Source: Psychromarinibacter halotolerans
GTDB taxonomy: Bacteria > Pseudomonadota > Alphaproteobacteria > Rhodobacterales > Rhodobacteraceae
Direction of reading: 5' to 3'
Length of the DNA: 64,000 nucleotides
NCBI RefSeq assembly: GCF_029168315.1
Contig: NZ_JARGYD010000010.1
Span: 95,040 to 159,039, forward strand
Shown here: positions 26,768-35,555 of the stretch, piece after piece
How positions within the stretch are numbered: the stretch's first letter is position 1
How the letters are laid out: every line of letters begins with the position of its first letter
Notes under the pieces: generated by a model
Seen by the model: only the letters and a program-made list of their open reading frames with translations
Database searches by the model: none
Told to the model about the DNA's origin: nothing
Made by a program: the position numbers and the translations under genes

Positions 26768-27798
26768 TGTCCGCCGCCCCCGATCATAAGCCGACCTTCG
26801 CCGACCTGTCGTTGTCCGACCGGATCGGAAAGGCCGCGCCCTACCTTCTGATCCCGGTGCTGGTGGTGCTGGGCTTTCTTGCCATCGGGTCGACGTCCAG
26901 CTGGCTGACCCTAACGGTGTCCGGGCTGGCGATGGGGATGATGATCTTCATCATGGCATCTGGCCTGACGCTGGTGTTCGGGCTGATGGACATCATCAAC
27001 TTCGGCCACGGCGCCTTTATTTCGGTCGGCGCCTTCGTGGGCATCACCGTGCTGATCTGGCTGGGCGGCTGGACCGGCGCGCCCTCGCTGGTGCTGAACG
27101 TCGCCGCCGTCCTGCTGGCGGTGGTCGCCGCCATGTGCGTCACCGGCGCGCTGGGATGGGGGTTCGAGCGGGTGATCGTCCGCCCGGTCTATGGCGCGCA
27201 CCTGAAGCAGATCCTTGTGACGGTGGGCGGGCTGATCGTCATCGAACAGCTGATCCACGTTGTCTGGGGTCCCGAGGAAATCTTCCTGAACCGCCCCGAG
27301 ACCCTGAAGGGCGCCATCACCTTCGCCGGTGCCGCCATCGAACGCTATCGCCTGCTGGCGGTGGCCGTGGGACTGGTGCTGTTCATCGCAATGCGTCTGG
27401 TTCTGCGCCGCACCCGGATCGGCCTGATCGTCCGCGCCGGTGTGCAAAACGGCGAGATGGTCGAGGCTCTGGGCTATCGCCTGCGGCTGGTGTTCATCGG
27501 CGTCTTCATCGCCGGGTCGGCGCTGGCCGGGCTGGGGGGCGTGATGTGGGGCCTGTACCAAGAGGTCATCACCGCCGGCATGGGCGAAGAGATGATGATC
27601 CTTGTGTTCATCGTGGTGATCATCGGCGGGCTGGGTTCGGTCGAAGGCGCGTTCATCGGCGCGCTGCTGGTGGGGCTCTTGCAGAACTACATCGCATTCC
27701 TTGAACCCAAGCTGGCGCTGATCTCGAACATCGGGCTGATGACGGCCGTGCTGATGTGGCGCCCGCAGGGGATGATGCCGGTGGTGAAGGCGAAGTGA
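26767..27798 (+). CDS. ABC importer A: permease (LivH-like)
   Basis: 343 aa, about eight membrane helices. The sequence LVFGLMDIINFGHGAFISVG is the conserved LivH start of the transport domain, and GGLGSVEGAFIGALLVG the conserved end. It forms the channel with the LivM-like partner two bases downstream. Confidence 0.94.
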   Translation: MSAAPDHKPTFADLSLSDRIGKAAPYLLIPVLVVLGFLAIGSTSSWLTLTVSGLAMGMMIFIMASGLTLVFGLMDIINFGHGAFISVGAFVGITVLIWLGGWTGAPSLVLNVAAVLLAVVAAMCVTGALGWGFERVIVRPVYGAHLKQILVTVGGLIVIEQLIHVVWGPEEIFLNRPETLKGAITFAGAAIERYRLLAVAVGLVLFIAMRLVLRRTRIGLIVRAGVQNGEMVEALGYRLRLVFIGVFIAGSALAGLGGVMWGLYQEVITAGMGEEMMILVFIVVIIGGLGSVEGAFIGALLVGLLQNYIAFLEPKLALISNIGLMTAVLMWRPQGMMPVVKAK

Positions 27799-27799
27799 C

Positions 27800-28852
27800 A
27801 TGCTGACCAGATTGCTTTCCGGCGACAAGCCGCGTTCCACCGTCCTGACCGTCCTGCTGCTTGTCATCCTTGTTGCGCTGGCGCTGGCGCCGTTCCTGTT
27901 CCCCGGCGTTCGGTCACTTGAGACGGCGGCGCGGATCTGCATCTTCATCGTGCTGGTGGCCAGCTACGATCTGCTGCTGGGCTACACCGGCATCGTCAGC
28001 TTCGCTCACACCATGTTCTTCGGCCTTGGCGCTTATGGCGTGGCGCTGTCCTCGGTCCACATGGGCCGGGGCTGGGGCGCGCTGCTGACCGGCACCGTCG
28101 CGGGGGCGCTGGCGGCGGCGGTCCTTGCGCTGGTGATCGGGCTGTTTTCCCTGCGCGTGCGGGCGATCTTCTTCGCGATGATCACGCTGGCGGTCGCCTC
28201 GGCGGTCGCTGTGCTGGTCAGCCAGCTGTCCGGCCTGACCGGCGGCGAGGACGGGCTGAACTATCAGATCCCGCGCGAACTGACCCCCGCCTTCCGGCTG
28301 GGCGAACTGTTCGGCGTCCGGGTCAACGGCAAGGTGCTGAACTACTACCTCGTGTTCGGTGCCTGTCTGGTGCTGTTCCTGCTGCTGCTCAGGATCGTGA
28401 ATTCGCCCTTCGGCCGGGTGCTGCAGGCGATCCGCGAGAACGACTTCCGCGCCGAGGCGATCGGCTATCGCGTCGTCTGGTATCGCGTCACGGCGACCTG
28501 CCTGTCTGCGGCGGTCGCGGCCATCGCGGGCAGCCTGTTCGCGATCTGGCTCCGCTATGTCGGCCCGGACACCACGCTGAGCTTCGAGATCATGCTGGAC
28601 ATCCTGCTGATGGTGGTGATCGGCGGCATGGGCACGATGTACGGCGCGGTGCTGGGGGCGACGATCTTCGTGCTGGCGCAGAACTACCTGCAGTCGCTGA
28701 TGGGCGTGGCGTCCGAGGCGACGCAGGGCCTGCCGCTGATCCCGGACCTTCTGGACCCGAACCGCTGGCTTCTGTGGTTGGGCGTGCTGTTCATCCTGAG
28801 CGTCTATTTCTTCCCGACCGGCATCGTCGGACGCCTTCGCTCGGGGCGGTGA
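27800..28852 (+). CDS. ABC importer A: permease (LivM-like)
   Basis: 350 aa with about nine membrane helices. YDLLLGYTGIVSFAHTMFFG is the typical LivM motif, and GGMGTMYGAVLGATIF lies near the end. Last gene of the importer A operon, convergent with the hotdog genes; 14 bases separate the stop codons. Confidence 0.94.
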   Translation: MLTRLLSGDKPRSTVLTVLLLVILVALALAPFLFPGVRSLETAARICIFIVLVASYDLLLGYTGIVSFAHTMFFGLGAYGVALSSVHMGRGWGALLTGTVAGALAAAVLALVIGLFSLRVRAIFFAMITLAVASAVAVLVSQLSGLTGGEDGLNYQIPRELTPAFRLGELFGVRVNGKVLNYYLVFGACLVLFLLLLRIVNSPFGRVLQAIRENDFRAEAIGYRVVWYRVTATCLSAAVAAIAGSLFAIWLRYVGPDTTLSFEIMLDILLMVVIGGMGTMYGAVLGATIFVLAQNYLQSLMGVASEATQGLPLIPDLLDPNRWLLWLGVLFILSVYFFPTGIVGRLRSGR

Positions 28853-28866
28853 GCGAACAGGATTTT

Positions 28867-29208
28867 CTAGAAGATCGTGTCGACACCCGCCTTGACCAGC
28901 GAACGGCCTTCGCAGACCAGCACGCCGTCGGCATGGCAGGTGGCCCATAGATCCACCAGCCGCGTGTCGGGGCGCAGCCGGGTCACCGTCACCCGCGCGA
29001 CGATTTCGGCATCCGGCGGCGCAGCGGCCGGGAAGGCAAGCGACTGCTTGAGATAGTTCGTCCCCTGCCCCGGCAGATGCATCCCCAATAGCATCGAGAT
29101 CAGCGCGGCGAGCAGAGGCTCGGGCACCCGGTCGGCCGCGCACAACGCGGACAGCTCGGCCGGGGTGAACCGGCGCCGCACCTCGGCAGAGTGTCCGACG
29201 TCGATCAT
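28867..29208 (-). CDS. MaoC-like hotdog protein lacking the catalytic Asp/His part
   Basis: 113 aa. The central stretch LISMLLGMHLPGQGTNYLKQ matches the C-terminal half of (R)-specific enoyl-CoA hydratases (PhaJ/MaoC family), which form the hydrophobic strand pair. The usual D-x4-H catalytic motif is absent. It overlaps the next upstream gene, which has that motif, so the two may form a heterodimeric hydratase. The protein may be catalytically inert on its own. Confidence 0.6.
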   Translation of the reverse strand: MIDVGHSAEVRRRFTPAELSALCAADRVPEPLLAALISMLLGMHLPGQGTNYLKQSLAFPAAAPPDAEIVARVTVTRLRPDTRLVDLWATCHADGVLVCEGRSLVKAGVDTIF

Positions 29209-29558
29209 GCCAGCTCGGCCCGGCCGGTGAAGACCTCTGTCCCGTCCTCGCGCACGGCGACCAGAAGCACCGACCCCGGGGCATGGCCCACGACCGACAG
29301 GTGGATCGTGTCCTGCGCGAAACAGGGGGCCGGGAACATCATGTCATGCGCGACGTGACGCGCGTTCGGACAAGCGCGCGTCAGCATGGACCACAGCTTT
29401 GCATAGATCAGCATCCCGTGGCTGACGGTCCGGCCAAACGGCGTCGTCGCCGCGAACTCGGGATCGACATGGATCGGGTTCGCGTCGCCGGACAGGGCGG
29501 CGAAGGCGTCGAACTCTGCCTGCGTCGGGCACCACACCTCGGACAGGTCCAAGTTCAT
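29205..29558 (-). CDS. MaoC-like hotdog hydratase subunit
   Basis: 117 aa hotdog-fold protein with the MaoC catalytic motif GDANPIHVDPEFA followed by FGRTVSHGML, which supplies the catalytic Asp/His pair for hydration of 2-enoyl-CoA. ATG 29558 (MNLDLSEV) is preferred to upstream in-frame codons, because those enter the acyl-CoA synthetase gene. It lies between that synthetase and its catalytically incomplete partner. Confidence 0.72.
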   Translation of the reverse strand: MNLDLSEVWCPTQAEFDAFAALSGDANPIHVDPEFAATTPFGRTVSHGMLIYAKLWSMLTRACPNARHVAHDMMFPAPCFAQDTIHLSVVGHAPGSVLLVAVREDGTEVFTGRAELA

Positions 29559-31057
29559 GTCAGCAACTTCCGAAGCTCGGGCTTGCGTACCTTTCCGGCG
29601 GGCGTGCGCGGGAAGTCGTCCAGCAAGTTCACCAGCTTCGGCACCTTGTAAGCCGCCAGCCGGTCGCGGCACCATGCCCGCAGTTCCGCCGGATCCGGCG
29701 CGGCGGCGGGCCGCGCGATCAGGAAGGCCGCGCCGACTTCGCCCCAGCGGTCATCGGGCACGCCCACGACCGCCGCTTCCAACACCGAAGGATGGTCGTT
29801 CAGGATGCGTTCGACCTCTGCCGGATACACGTTCTCTCCGCCAGAGATGAACATGTCGGTCATCCGGTCGACGAGGTGAAAGTACCCGTCCGCATCCCAC
29901 CGCCCGACATCGCCGGTGTGCAACCAGCCGTCCGCGTCGATGGCTGCCGCAGTCGCCGCCGGGTCGTCGTAATAGCCGGGGGTCACGTTCGGCCCGCGCA
30001 TCAGCACCTCGCCCGCCATGCCCGCCCGTTCCGACCCCGGCGGAACGCCGTCCAGCCGAACCTCGGTCAGCATCTGCGGCCGTCCGACCGAGCCGATTTT
30101 CTGTTCCGCGTGTTCGGCATCCATCAGGAACACGGTCGGGCCGCTTTCCGTCAGCCCGTAGCCGTTCAGCACCCGCGCCCCGCGCGCGGCGAAGAAGCGG
30201 ATCAAGGGTTCCGACAGCGGTGCGCCCCCACAGCCGAAGCGGGCGCGGGACCAGTCCACCGCATCAAGGCCGGGCGACAGGCTGAACGCCTGATAGATCG
30301 CCGGGACGCCGAAGAACTGCGTGACCTGCCCGCTTGCCAGCAACGCCAGCAGCGCCGCCGCGTCGAAGCGTGGCAGGATCGTCGTCGAGGCCCCGGTCAG
30401 GAAGGCTGGCAGCGTGTACAGGTTGATGCCCGCCGTGTGGAACAGCGGCAGATAGTTCACCGTCGCGTCGCGGGCGGTCAGACCCACCGCCTGCCCGATG
30501 TTGACCGTGTTGGCCCACGCCATGCGGGCGGTGTTGATCACCGCCTTGGGCCGCCCGGTGGTGCCCGAGGTGAACAGAAGGTACCAAGGCCGGTCGCCAT
30601 CGACCGCCTGCGCCGGGCCGGAGGGGTCCAGCCGCATCCAGCGGGCCATGTCGGTTTCGATCTCGTGCACCACCATGCCCGACGCCGCCGCCAGAGCGCG
30701 GGCGCGCCGGGTGTGCAGCGCATCGTGCAGAATTCCGCGCGGCGCCGCGGGACGGACCGTCACCACAAGTTCGCGCAGGGGCTGGCGCCAGTTCAGCGGG
30801 CACAGGATGACGCCAGACTTCTGGCAAGCGAACAGCGCGATGAAGAATTCGGCCCGGTTCAGGCAGATGATCGCCAGCCGGTCGCCCTTGGCATAGCCCG
30901 CCTCGCGCAGGCCGCGCGCCATGCCGGACGCGGCGCGGTCGATTTCCGCGAAGGTCCAGTCGCGCCCGGTGCCCGCGTCGCGGAAGGCGACGACGTTCGG
31001 GCTGATCTCGGCGCGCTTGGCGGCCATGTCGGGGACGCGGTCGAACATGGCGCGCAT
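29555..31057 (-). CDS. Acyl-CoA synthetase (AMP-forming)
   Basis: 500 aa from ATG 31057; TTG 31108 would add 17 residues and ATG 31048 would remove three. It activates a carboxylic acid with ATP and CoA. The P-loop-like motif is YLLFTSGTTGRPKA, then NGYGLTESGP, GWLHTGDVGRWD, and the catalytic lysine in TPAGKVRK near the C-terminus. Between tetR and two MaoC genes in one direction, it implies that the imported acid is converted to its CoA thioester and then hydrated. Confidence 0.92.
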   Translation of the reverse strand: MRAMFDRVPDMAAKRAEISPNVVAFRDAGTGRDWTFAEIDRAASGMARGLREAGYAKGDRLAIICLNRAEFFIALFACQKSGVILCPLNWRQPLRELVVTVRPAAPRGILHDALHTRRARALAAASGMVVHEIETDMARWMRLDPSGPAQAVDGDRPWYLLFTSGTTGRPKAVINTARMAWANTVNIGQAVGLTARDATVNYLPLFHTAGINLYTLPAFLTGASTTILPRFDAAALLALLASGQVTQFFGVPAIYQAFSLSPGLDAVDWSRARFGCGGAPLSEPLIRFFAARGARVLNGYGLTESGPTVFLMDAEHAEQKIGSVGRPQMLTEVRLDGVPPGSERAGMAGEVLMRGPNVTPGYYDDPAATAAAIDADGWLHTGDVGRWDADGYFHLVDRMTDMFISGGENVYPAEVERILNDHPSVLEAAVVGVPDDRWGEVGAAFLIARPAAAPDPAELRAWCRDRLAAYKVPKLVNLLDDFPRTPAGKVRKPELRKLLT

Positions 31058-31136
31058 CTTCGAGCGATTCTGCCAACCGGTCCACACGTCTTGCGCCTTG
31101 TGCCGCAACGGCGTTTTCGCCCGGCCCGGCGGCGGA

Positions 31137-31727
31137 TCAGGGGGACAGGCCGTCCCGCATCAACGCGAAGGCGTCTTCGACGACGTGATCGATGTCGGGC
31201 TTGTCTTCCCACAGCACGAACCGTTCGCCCAGCTTGATCGCCATGCCCATCAGGGCCCACGCACGGACCTCGGGGTCGCCGGGGCCGATTTCTCCCTTGG
31301 CCTGCGCGCGCTGCAACTGAACGACATAGGCGCGACCGAAGCTGTCGTAGTAGGCGCGGTAGACTTCGGGGTCGATGAACCGCGCCTCTTCGACGATGCG
31401 GTACAGCGCGGGACGGTCGGCGGCGAACTGCAGGAACGCGCGCAGACCGGCCTTCTCTGCCTCCAGCCGGTTGGATGCGCCCTGCACCGCTTCCGTAACG
31501 CCCGCGCGGGTCAGGCGGCCCATTTCCAGCACCAGTTCGCGGAACACCTCTTCCTTGCTGGAAAAGTAGATGTAGAAGGTGCCAAGCGCCGTTTCCGCCC
31601 GCCGGGTGATGTCGGCGATGGACGAGGCGGCGAAGCCCTGCTCGCCGATCACCGCCTCGGCGGCACGCAAAAGCGCCTCGCGCCGCGCGGCGCCTCGCTT
31701 GGTCTTGGGTGCTGTGGGTCCCGACAT
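31137..31727 (-). CDS. TetR-family transcriptional regulator
   Basis: 196 aa. The N-terminal helix-turn-helix (IADITRRAETALGTFYIYF, with SSKEEVF) is typical of TetR. The C-terminal part is the ligand-binding dimer domain. A palindromic site lies 6 bases before the start, so it most likely represses itself and the downstream synthetase and MaoC genes; a near-identical site precedes importer A. The ligand is probably an acyl-CoA or the acid. No other regulator gene is adjacent. Confidence 0.9.
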   Translation of the reverse strand: MSGPTAPKTKRGAARREALLRAAEAVIGEQGFAASSIADITRRAETALGTFYIYFSSKEEVFRELVLEMGRLTRAGVTEAVQGASNRLEAEKAGLRAFLQFAADRPALYRIVEEARFIDPEVYRAYYDSFGRAYVVQLQRAQAKGEIGPGDPEVRAWALMGMAIKLGERFVLWEDKPDIDHVVEDAFALMRDGLSP

Positions 31728-31732
31728 GGATC

Positions 31733-31754
31733 ATGAATACTGATTCATGTTTCA
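31733..31754. promoter_or_regulatory. Putative TetR operator B
   Basis: Core ATGAATACTGATTCAT (inverted repeat ATGAAT-ACTG-ATTCAT) followed by GTTTCA. It overlaps a second imperfect palindrome TGATTCATGTTTCA centred on CATG. It lies in the 285-base gap between tetR and the SDR gene, right before tetR, and differs from operator A at two bases only. It could control both directions. Confidence 0.62.
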
Positions 31755-32012
31755 GCTCTCAAGAGAAATCGCACCGCCGCATCGGCGAAAAAGCCCGGAA
31801 ACCGACGCGACCGGCGCGCAAAGATGCATTTGAATAATTGCGTTAAATCCCTTCGGGCGGAACACGTTGACACGCTTGCGGACGGCTCACACAGTTCGCG
31901 CCATGCAGGCGGGGACCATCGCACCCCGCCCCGCCGGAACCGAACCACGACCCGCACGACACGATGCGCGGCCCGCTTCGGGCACCGTGCCAATGACCGA
32001 CAAGGGGGTCCG

Positions 32013-32789
32013 ATGAGTTACTGTTTCGATCTGTCCGGCAAGCGCGCCTTCATCACTGGCGGCAGCCGAGGACTGGGGCGCGAGATGGCGCTGGCGCTGG
32101 CCGAGGCCGGTGTCGACATCGCGCTGGTGGCGCGTCCGTCCGACTCGTTGCAGAAGACCGCCGAAGACATCCGCGCCTTCGGGCGCACCGCTTGGACGCT
32201 AGAGGCCGACCTTGGCGACATGGGACAGTGCGAAGACGTCTGCAACAAGGCGGTGGCCGAGATCGGCGGCTTCGACATCCTGCTGAACAACGTCGGCGGG
32301 CGGTTCGTGAACGTGCAGACCGAGGATCTGGATCTGGACACGTGGCGCCAGTACATGGACCTGAACCTGACCTCGACCTACATCTGCGCGCGCATTCTCG
32401 GCAAAGCGATGATCGACGCCGGCAAGGGCGGGCGGATCATCAACATCGCGTCGATCAACGCGATGATCGCCGGGCGCGGCATTGGCGGGCGGCACTATGA
32501 GACCGCGAAGGCGGGGGTGCAGCAGTTTACCCGCACGCTGGCCGTGGACTGGGCGAAGTACGGGATCACCGCCAACGCGATCTGCCCCGGCCTGTTCGGG
32601 ACCGAGCAGAACGAGCACTGGAAGAAGGTGAAGCCCGAGATCATCGAGGGCCTGATCGCCGACATCCCGATGGGCACATGGGGCACCCCGAAAGATCTTG
32701 GCGCGCTGGCGGTCTACCTTGCCTCGGACGCGTCGCGGTTCATGACGGGCGCCAGCCTTGTGATCGACGGCGGCCATACCTGTCAGTAG
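32013..32789 (+). CDS. Short-chain dehydrogenase/reductase
   Basis: 258 aa, full length for a classical SDR. NAD(P) motif TGGSRGLGREMA, NNVGGRF, and active-site YETAKAG are intact; the end MTGASLVIDGGHTCQ is typical of 3-oxoacyl/hydroxyacyl-type SDRs. A GGGGG-containing sequence precedes the ATG. It is divergent from tetR and may be part of the same acid-degradation pathway, for example oxidising a hydroxyacyl-CoA after hydration by the MaoC pair. Confidence 0.9.
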   Translation: MSYCFDLSGKRAFITGGSRGLGREMALALAEAGVDIALVARPSDSLQKTAEDIRAFGRTAWTLEADLGDMGQCEDVCNKAVAEIGGFDILLNNVGGRFVNVQTEDLDLDTWRQYMDLNLTSTYICARILGKAMIDAGKGGRIINIASINAMIAGRGIGGRHYETAKAGVQQFTRTLAVDWAKYGITANAICPGLFGTEQNEHWKKVKPEIIEGLIADIPMGTWGTPKDLGALAVYLASDASRFMTGASLVIDGGHTCQ

Positions 32790-32828
32790 ACCGCTTCGGC
32801 CCGGCTCCGCCAGTGCGCGACCTTGGGC

Positions 32829-33875
32829 TCAGCCGACCCAGAACGCGCTGAACGAGCCTTGGGTCGCGGGCAGGTCCCACTTGTTGTGGAACATTTTCTT
32901 GGCCTTGCGCATCAGTTCCGGCTCTGCCGCGACCCACACGAAGACACCTTCGCCCCGGCGCGGCGGCAGCGCCATCAGCGCCTGCCACAGGTCCTGCCCT
33001 TCGGACCGCAGCAGCCATGTCACCGACATGCCGGCTGGCAGGGGCAGATCGCAGATATCGGCGGCATCGCCAAGCTCGATCAGGACGTCGCCCGTCCGGT
33101 CCGGCGCGGACTGTTCCAGAATCCTGCGGATCGCGGGCAGCGCCGTGTCGTCGCCGGCCAGAACAAGGTCGTCGCCCGGCGGCAAACGCCCCCCACCCGG
33201 CCCCATGATCGCCACCTGCGCGCCGGGGCGAACAGAGCCCGCCCACATCGCGGCACGGCCGTCGCCGTGCTGGTAGACGTCGAAGGCGAACCGCCCCGCG
33301 TCGGGGTCGAGCGATACAAAGGTATAGACGGCGCGATGCAGCGTGTCGTCGCCTTCCGGCCATACGGTACGGCCCCGGGTGCCGATACGCGGCCAGACCG
33401 CCGCGCGCCCCTCGGGCGGCAGCAACAGCGAAAAGTGCATCCCGCCCTCAAGCAGCGTATCGACGCCATCGCACTGCATTTCCAGCCGCACGAAATTCGG
33501 CGACTGCTGGGTCACCGCCTGCACGGTGGCGAAGTGGAAATTGGGCGGCAGATCCTGCGTTGTCTGTGCCCCGTGCCACGTCATCGACGCGGTCTCGGGG
33601 AAGACGTGATCCAGCATGTAGGCCACGCTTTCGCGCATCTGGTAGGCGAACAGCGTCGTTGGGGCCGCCACCTCGACATCCAGCTTGTCCTGACCGACCC
33701 ACATGTTCACGGTCGCCATCGGATAGGTCACCGTCACCCCGTCTTCGTGCCGTTCCAGCGGGCCGCCGATTTCCGCGACATGAGACTCGATATCGTCCAG
33801 AAGACGCGACGGGATCGCGCCCGTGTAGCGTGCGGCGGTAATTTGGGTCAGCGGATCGGAAGAAGAGGACGTCAT
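32829..33875 (-). CDS. DUF2218 plus siderophore-interacting flavin reductase (SIP)
   Basis: 348 aa. Residues ~8-95 look like DUF2218 (TYPMATVNMWVGQDKLDVEV). The rest is the ViuB/SIP FAD-binding domain followed by the NADPH-binding SIP domain with LVLAGDDTALPAIRRILE. SIPs release iron from ferric siderophores by reduction in the cytoplasm. ATG 33875 is used; ATG 33935 would add 20 residues. No siderophore synthesis or receptor gene is beside it. Confidence 0.85.
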   Translation of the reverse strand: MTSSSSDPLTQITAARYTGAIPSRLLDDIESHVAEIGGPLERHEDGVTVTYPMATVNMWVGQDKLDVEVAAPTTLFAYQMRESVAYMLDHVFPETASMTWHGAQTTQDLPPNFHFATVQAVTQQSPNFVRLEMQCDGVDTLLEGGMHFSLLLPPEGRAAVWPRIGTRGRTVWPEGDDTLHRAVYTFVSLDPDAGRFAFDVYQHGDGRAAMWAGSVRPGAQVAIMGPGGGRLPPGDDLVLAGDDTALPAIRRILEQSAPDRTGDVLIELGDAADICDLPLPAGMSVTWLLRSEGQDLWQALMALPPRRGEGVFVWVAAEPELMRKAKKMFHNKWDLPATQGSFSAFWVG

Positions 33876-34354
33876 CGGGGGGTACCATCGGTTTGCCGGG
33901 GTTCGGACCGGCGCGGCATTGTCGTATATGGGCATGAGCCCGGATAACCGCCGCCCTCCCCAAGCGCCGGAGGCGGCAACATAGGTTTGTTGCATCACAA
34001 AGCAACTGACTATCAGGGGTTGTGACGCAGCGTTTCCAATATCTTAATAGCGATATAGTTCGCGCGTTGCCGAAAGTCTTACCGCCGCGCAACCGCCGGG
34101 TGGCGGGCGGTCAGGGACACCCGATGGCGGCGCGGGTCCTGTACACGACGCAAAGGATGCACGGAATAACGGCGCGGACGACGCATTCAGGGCGCGGGCG
34201 CCCCCGGTGGGCACGAAGATCTATCAAACGCATGTACCTGCGCGCAAATTCGGCTATCCATACCGATGACGAAGCAAAACCGCCGCACGATCTGCCGGGC
34301 AGCCATCGCGACAAGGCGGGACTTCGACAACGGGACAACGCAGGGAGAACGCAC
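33876..34354. other. Divergent control region of SIP and importer B
   Basis: 479 bases without a convincing gene. I see two small inverted repeats: GTTGC-N8-GCAAC at 33989-34006 and ATATC-N8-GATAT at 34039-34056. Both lie in an AT-richer stretch, in line with operators or a promoter. An in-frame extension of the importer B gene through this region reads as non-coding. Confidence 0.35.
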
Positions 34355-35503
34355 ATGTCCATGAAAACAAGTCTTGCCGCGGCGGCGCTAGCGGCACTGG
34401 CCACCACCTCGCTGAGCACGGGCGCGCTGGCGCAGACCAAGGTCGGGATGATCACCACACTGTCCGGCGGCGGCGCCAGCCTTGGCATCGACATCCGCGA
34501 CGGTTTCATGCTGGCCATCGAGGACGACGGCCGCGACGGGCTTGAGATCATCATCGAAGACGACCAGCGCAAGCCCGACGTGGCGGTGCAGATCGCGGAC
34601 GAGATGATCCAGTCCGAGAAGGTCGACATCCTGACCGGCATCGTTTGGTCGAACCTTGCGATGGCCGTGGTGCCGTCGGCGACGGCGCAGGGCAAGTTCT
34701 ACCTGTCGACCAACGCCGCCCCCGCGCAGCTGGCCGGTCGTGGCTGCAACCCGCTGTATTTCTCGGTGTCCTACCAGAACGACAACCTGCACGAGGCCGC
34801 TGGCGCCTATGCCAAGTCCGAAGGCTACACCAACCCGTTCATCATGGCCCCGAACTATCCCGCCGGTCACGACAGCCTGAACGGCTTCAAGCGTTTCTTC
34901 GAGGGTGAACTGGCCGGAGAGATCTATACCGAGCTGGGCCAGACCGACTATGCCGCCGAGATCGCACAGATCCGCGCCTCGGGCGCCGACAGCGTGTTCT
35001 TCTTTCTGCCGGGCGGTATGGGGATCTCGTTCCTCAAGCAATACGCGGATTCGGGCGTCGAACTGCCGGTGCTGGGCCCGGCGTTCTCGTTCGATCAGGC
35101 GATCCTGCAAGCGGTCGGCGACGCGGCGCTTGGGGTCAAGAACGGCTCGAACTGGTCGAAGGATCTCGACAACGAGGCGAACGCCGCCTTCGTCGCTGCC
35201 TTCGAGGAAAAGTACGACCGCCTGCCGTCGCTGTACGCCGCCTATGGCTATGACACCGCGAACCTGATGCTGTCGGCGCTGGACGTGGCCGAACCGTCGG
35301 ATCAAGAGGCTTTCCGCGCCGCGCTGGCCGCCGCCGACTTCGACAGCGTGCGGGGCGATTTCGCCTTCGACACCAACCAGCACCCGATTCAGGACATTTA
35401 CGTCCGCGAGGTGATCAAGGAAGGCGACATCTACACCAACAAGATCGTCGGCACTGCGATCGAGGATCGGTCCAGCGCCTACGTGGACGAGTGCTCGATG
35501 TAA
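34355..35503 (+). CDS. ABC importer B: periplasmic binding protein (Leu/Ile/Val type)
   Basis: 382 aa Peripla_BP_6 protein with signal peptide ending TGALAQ, before TKVGMITTLSGGGASLG. SD CAGGGAG lies before the ATG. The mature domain contains the family motifs for carboxylate/amino-acid binding (NAAPAQLAGRGCNPLYF). It heads the operon of a second, differently ordered LIV-type importer. The substrate is unknown; the following aldolase hints at an aromatic or sugar acid. Confidence 0.9.
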   Translation: MSMKTSLAAAALAALATTSLSTGALAQTKVGMITTLSGGGASLGIDIRDGFMLAIEDDGRDGLEIIIEDDQRKPDVAVQIADEMIQSEKVDILTGIVWSNLAMAVVPSATAQGKFYLSTNAAPAQLAGRGCNPLYFSVSYQNDNLHEAAGAYAKSEGYTNPFIMAPNYPAGHDSLNGFKRFFEGELAGEIYTELGQTDYAAEIAQIRASGADSVFFFLPGGMGISFLKQYADSGVELPVLGPAFSFDQAILQAVGDAALGVKNGSNWSKDLDNEANAAFVAAFEEKYDRLPSLYAAYGYDTANLMLSALDVAEPSDQEAFRAALAAADFDSVRGDFAFDTNQHPIQDIYVREVIKEGDIYTNKIVGTAIEDRSSAYVDECSM

Positions 35504-35510
35504 GACGCGT

Positions 35511-35535
35511 GTGGCCCGGTCGCGCGCCGGGCCAC
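35511..35535 (+). promoter_or_regulatory. Intercistronic hairpin after binding-protein gene B
   Basis: Perfect 9-base stem GTGGCCCGG / CCGGGCCAC with a 7-base loop, 7 bases after the binding-protein stop. It is the same place in the operon as the hairpin of importer A, but unrelated in sequence. Confidence 0.6.
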
Positions 35536-35555
35536 CCATTCGACGAAGGCCGAAG

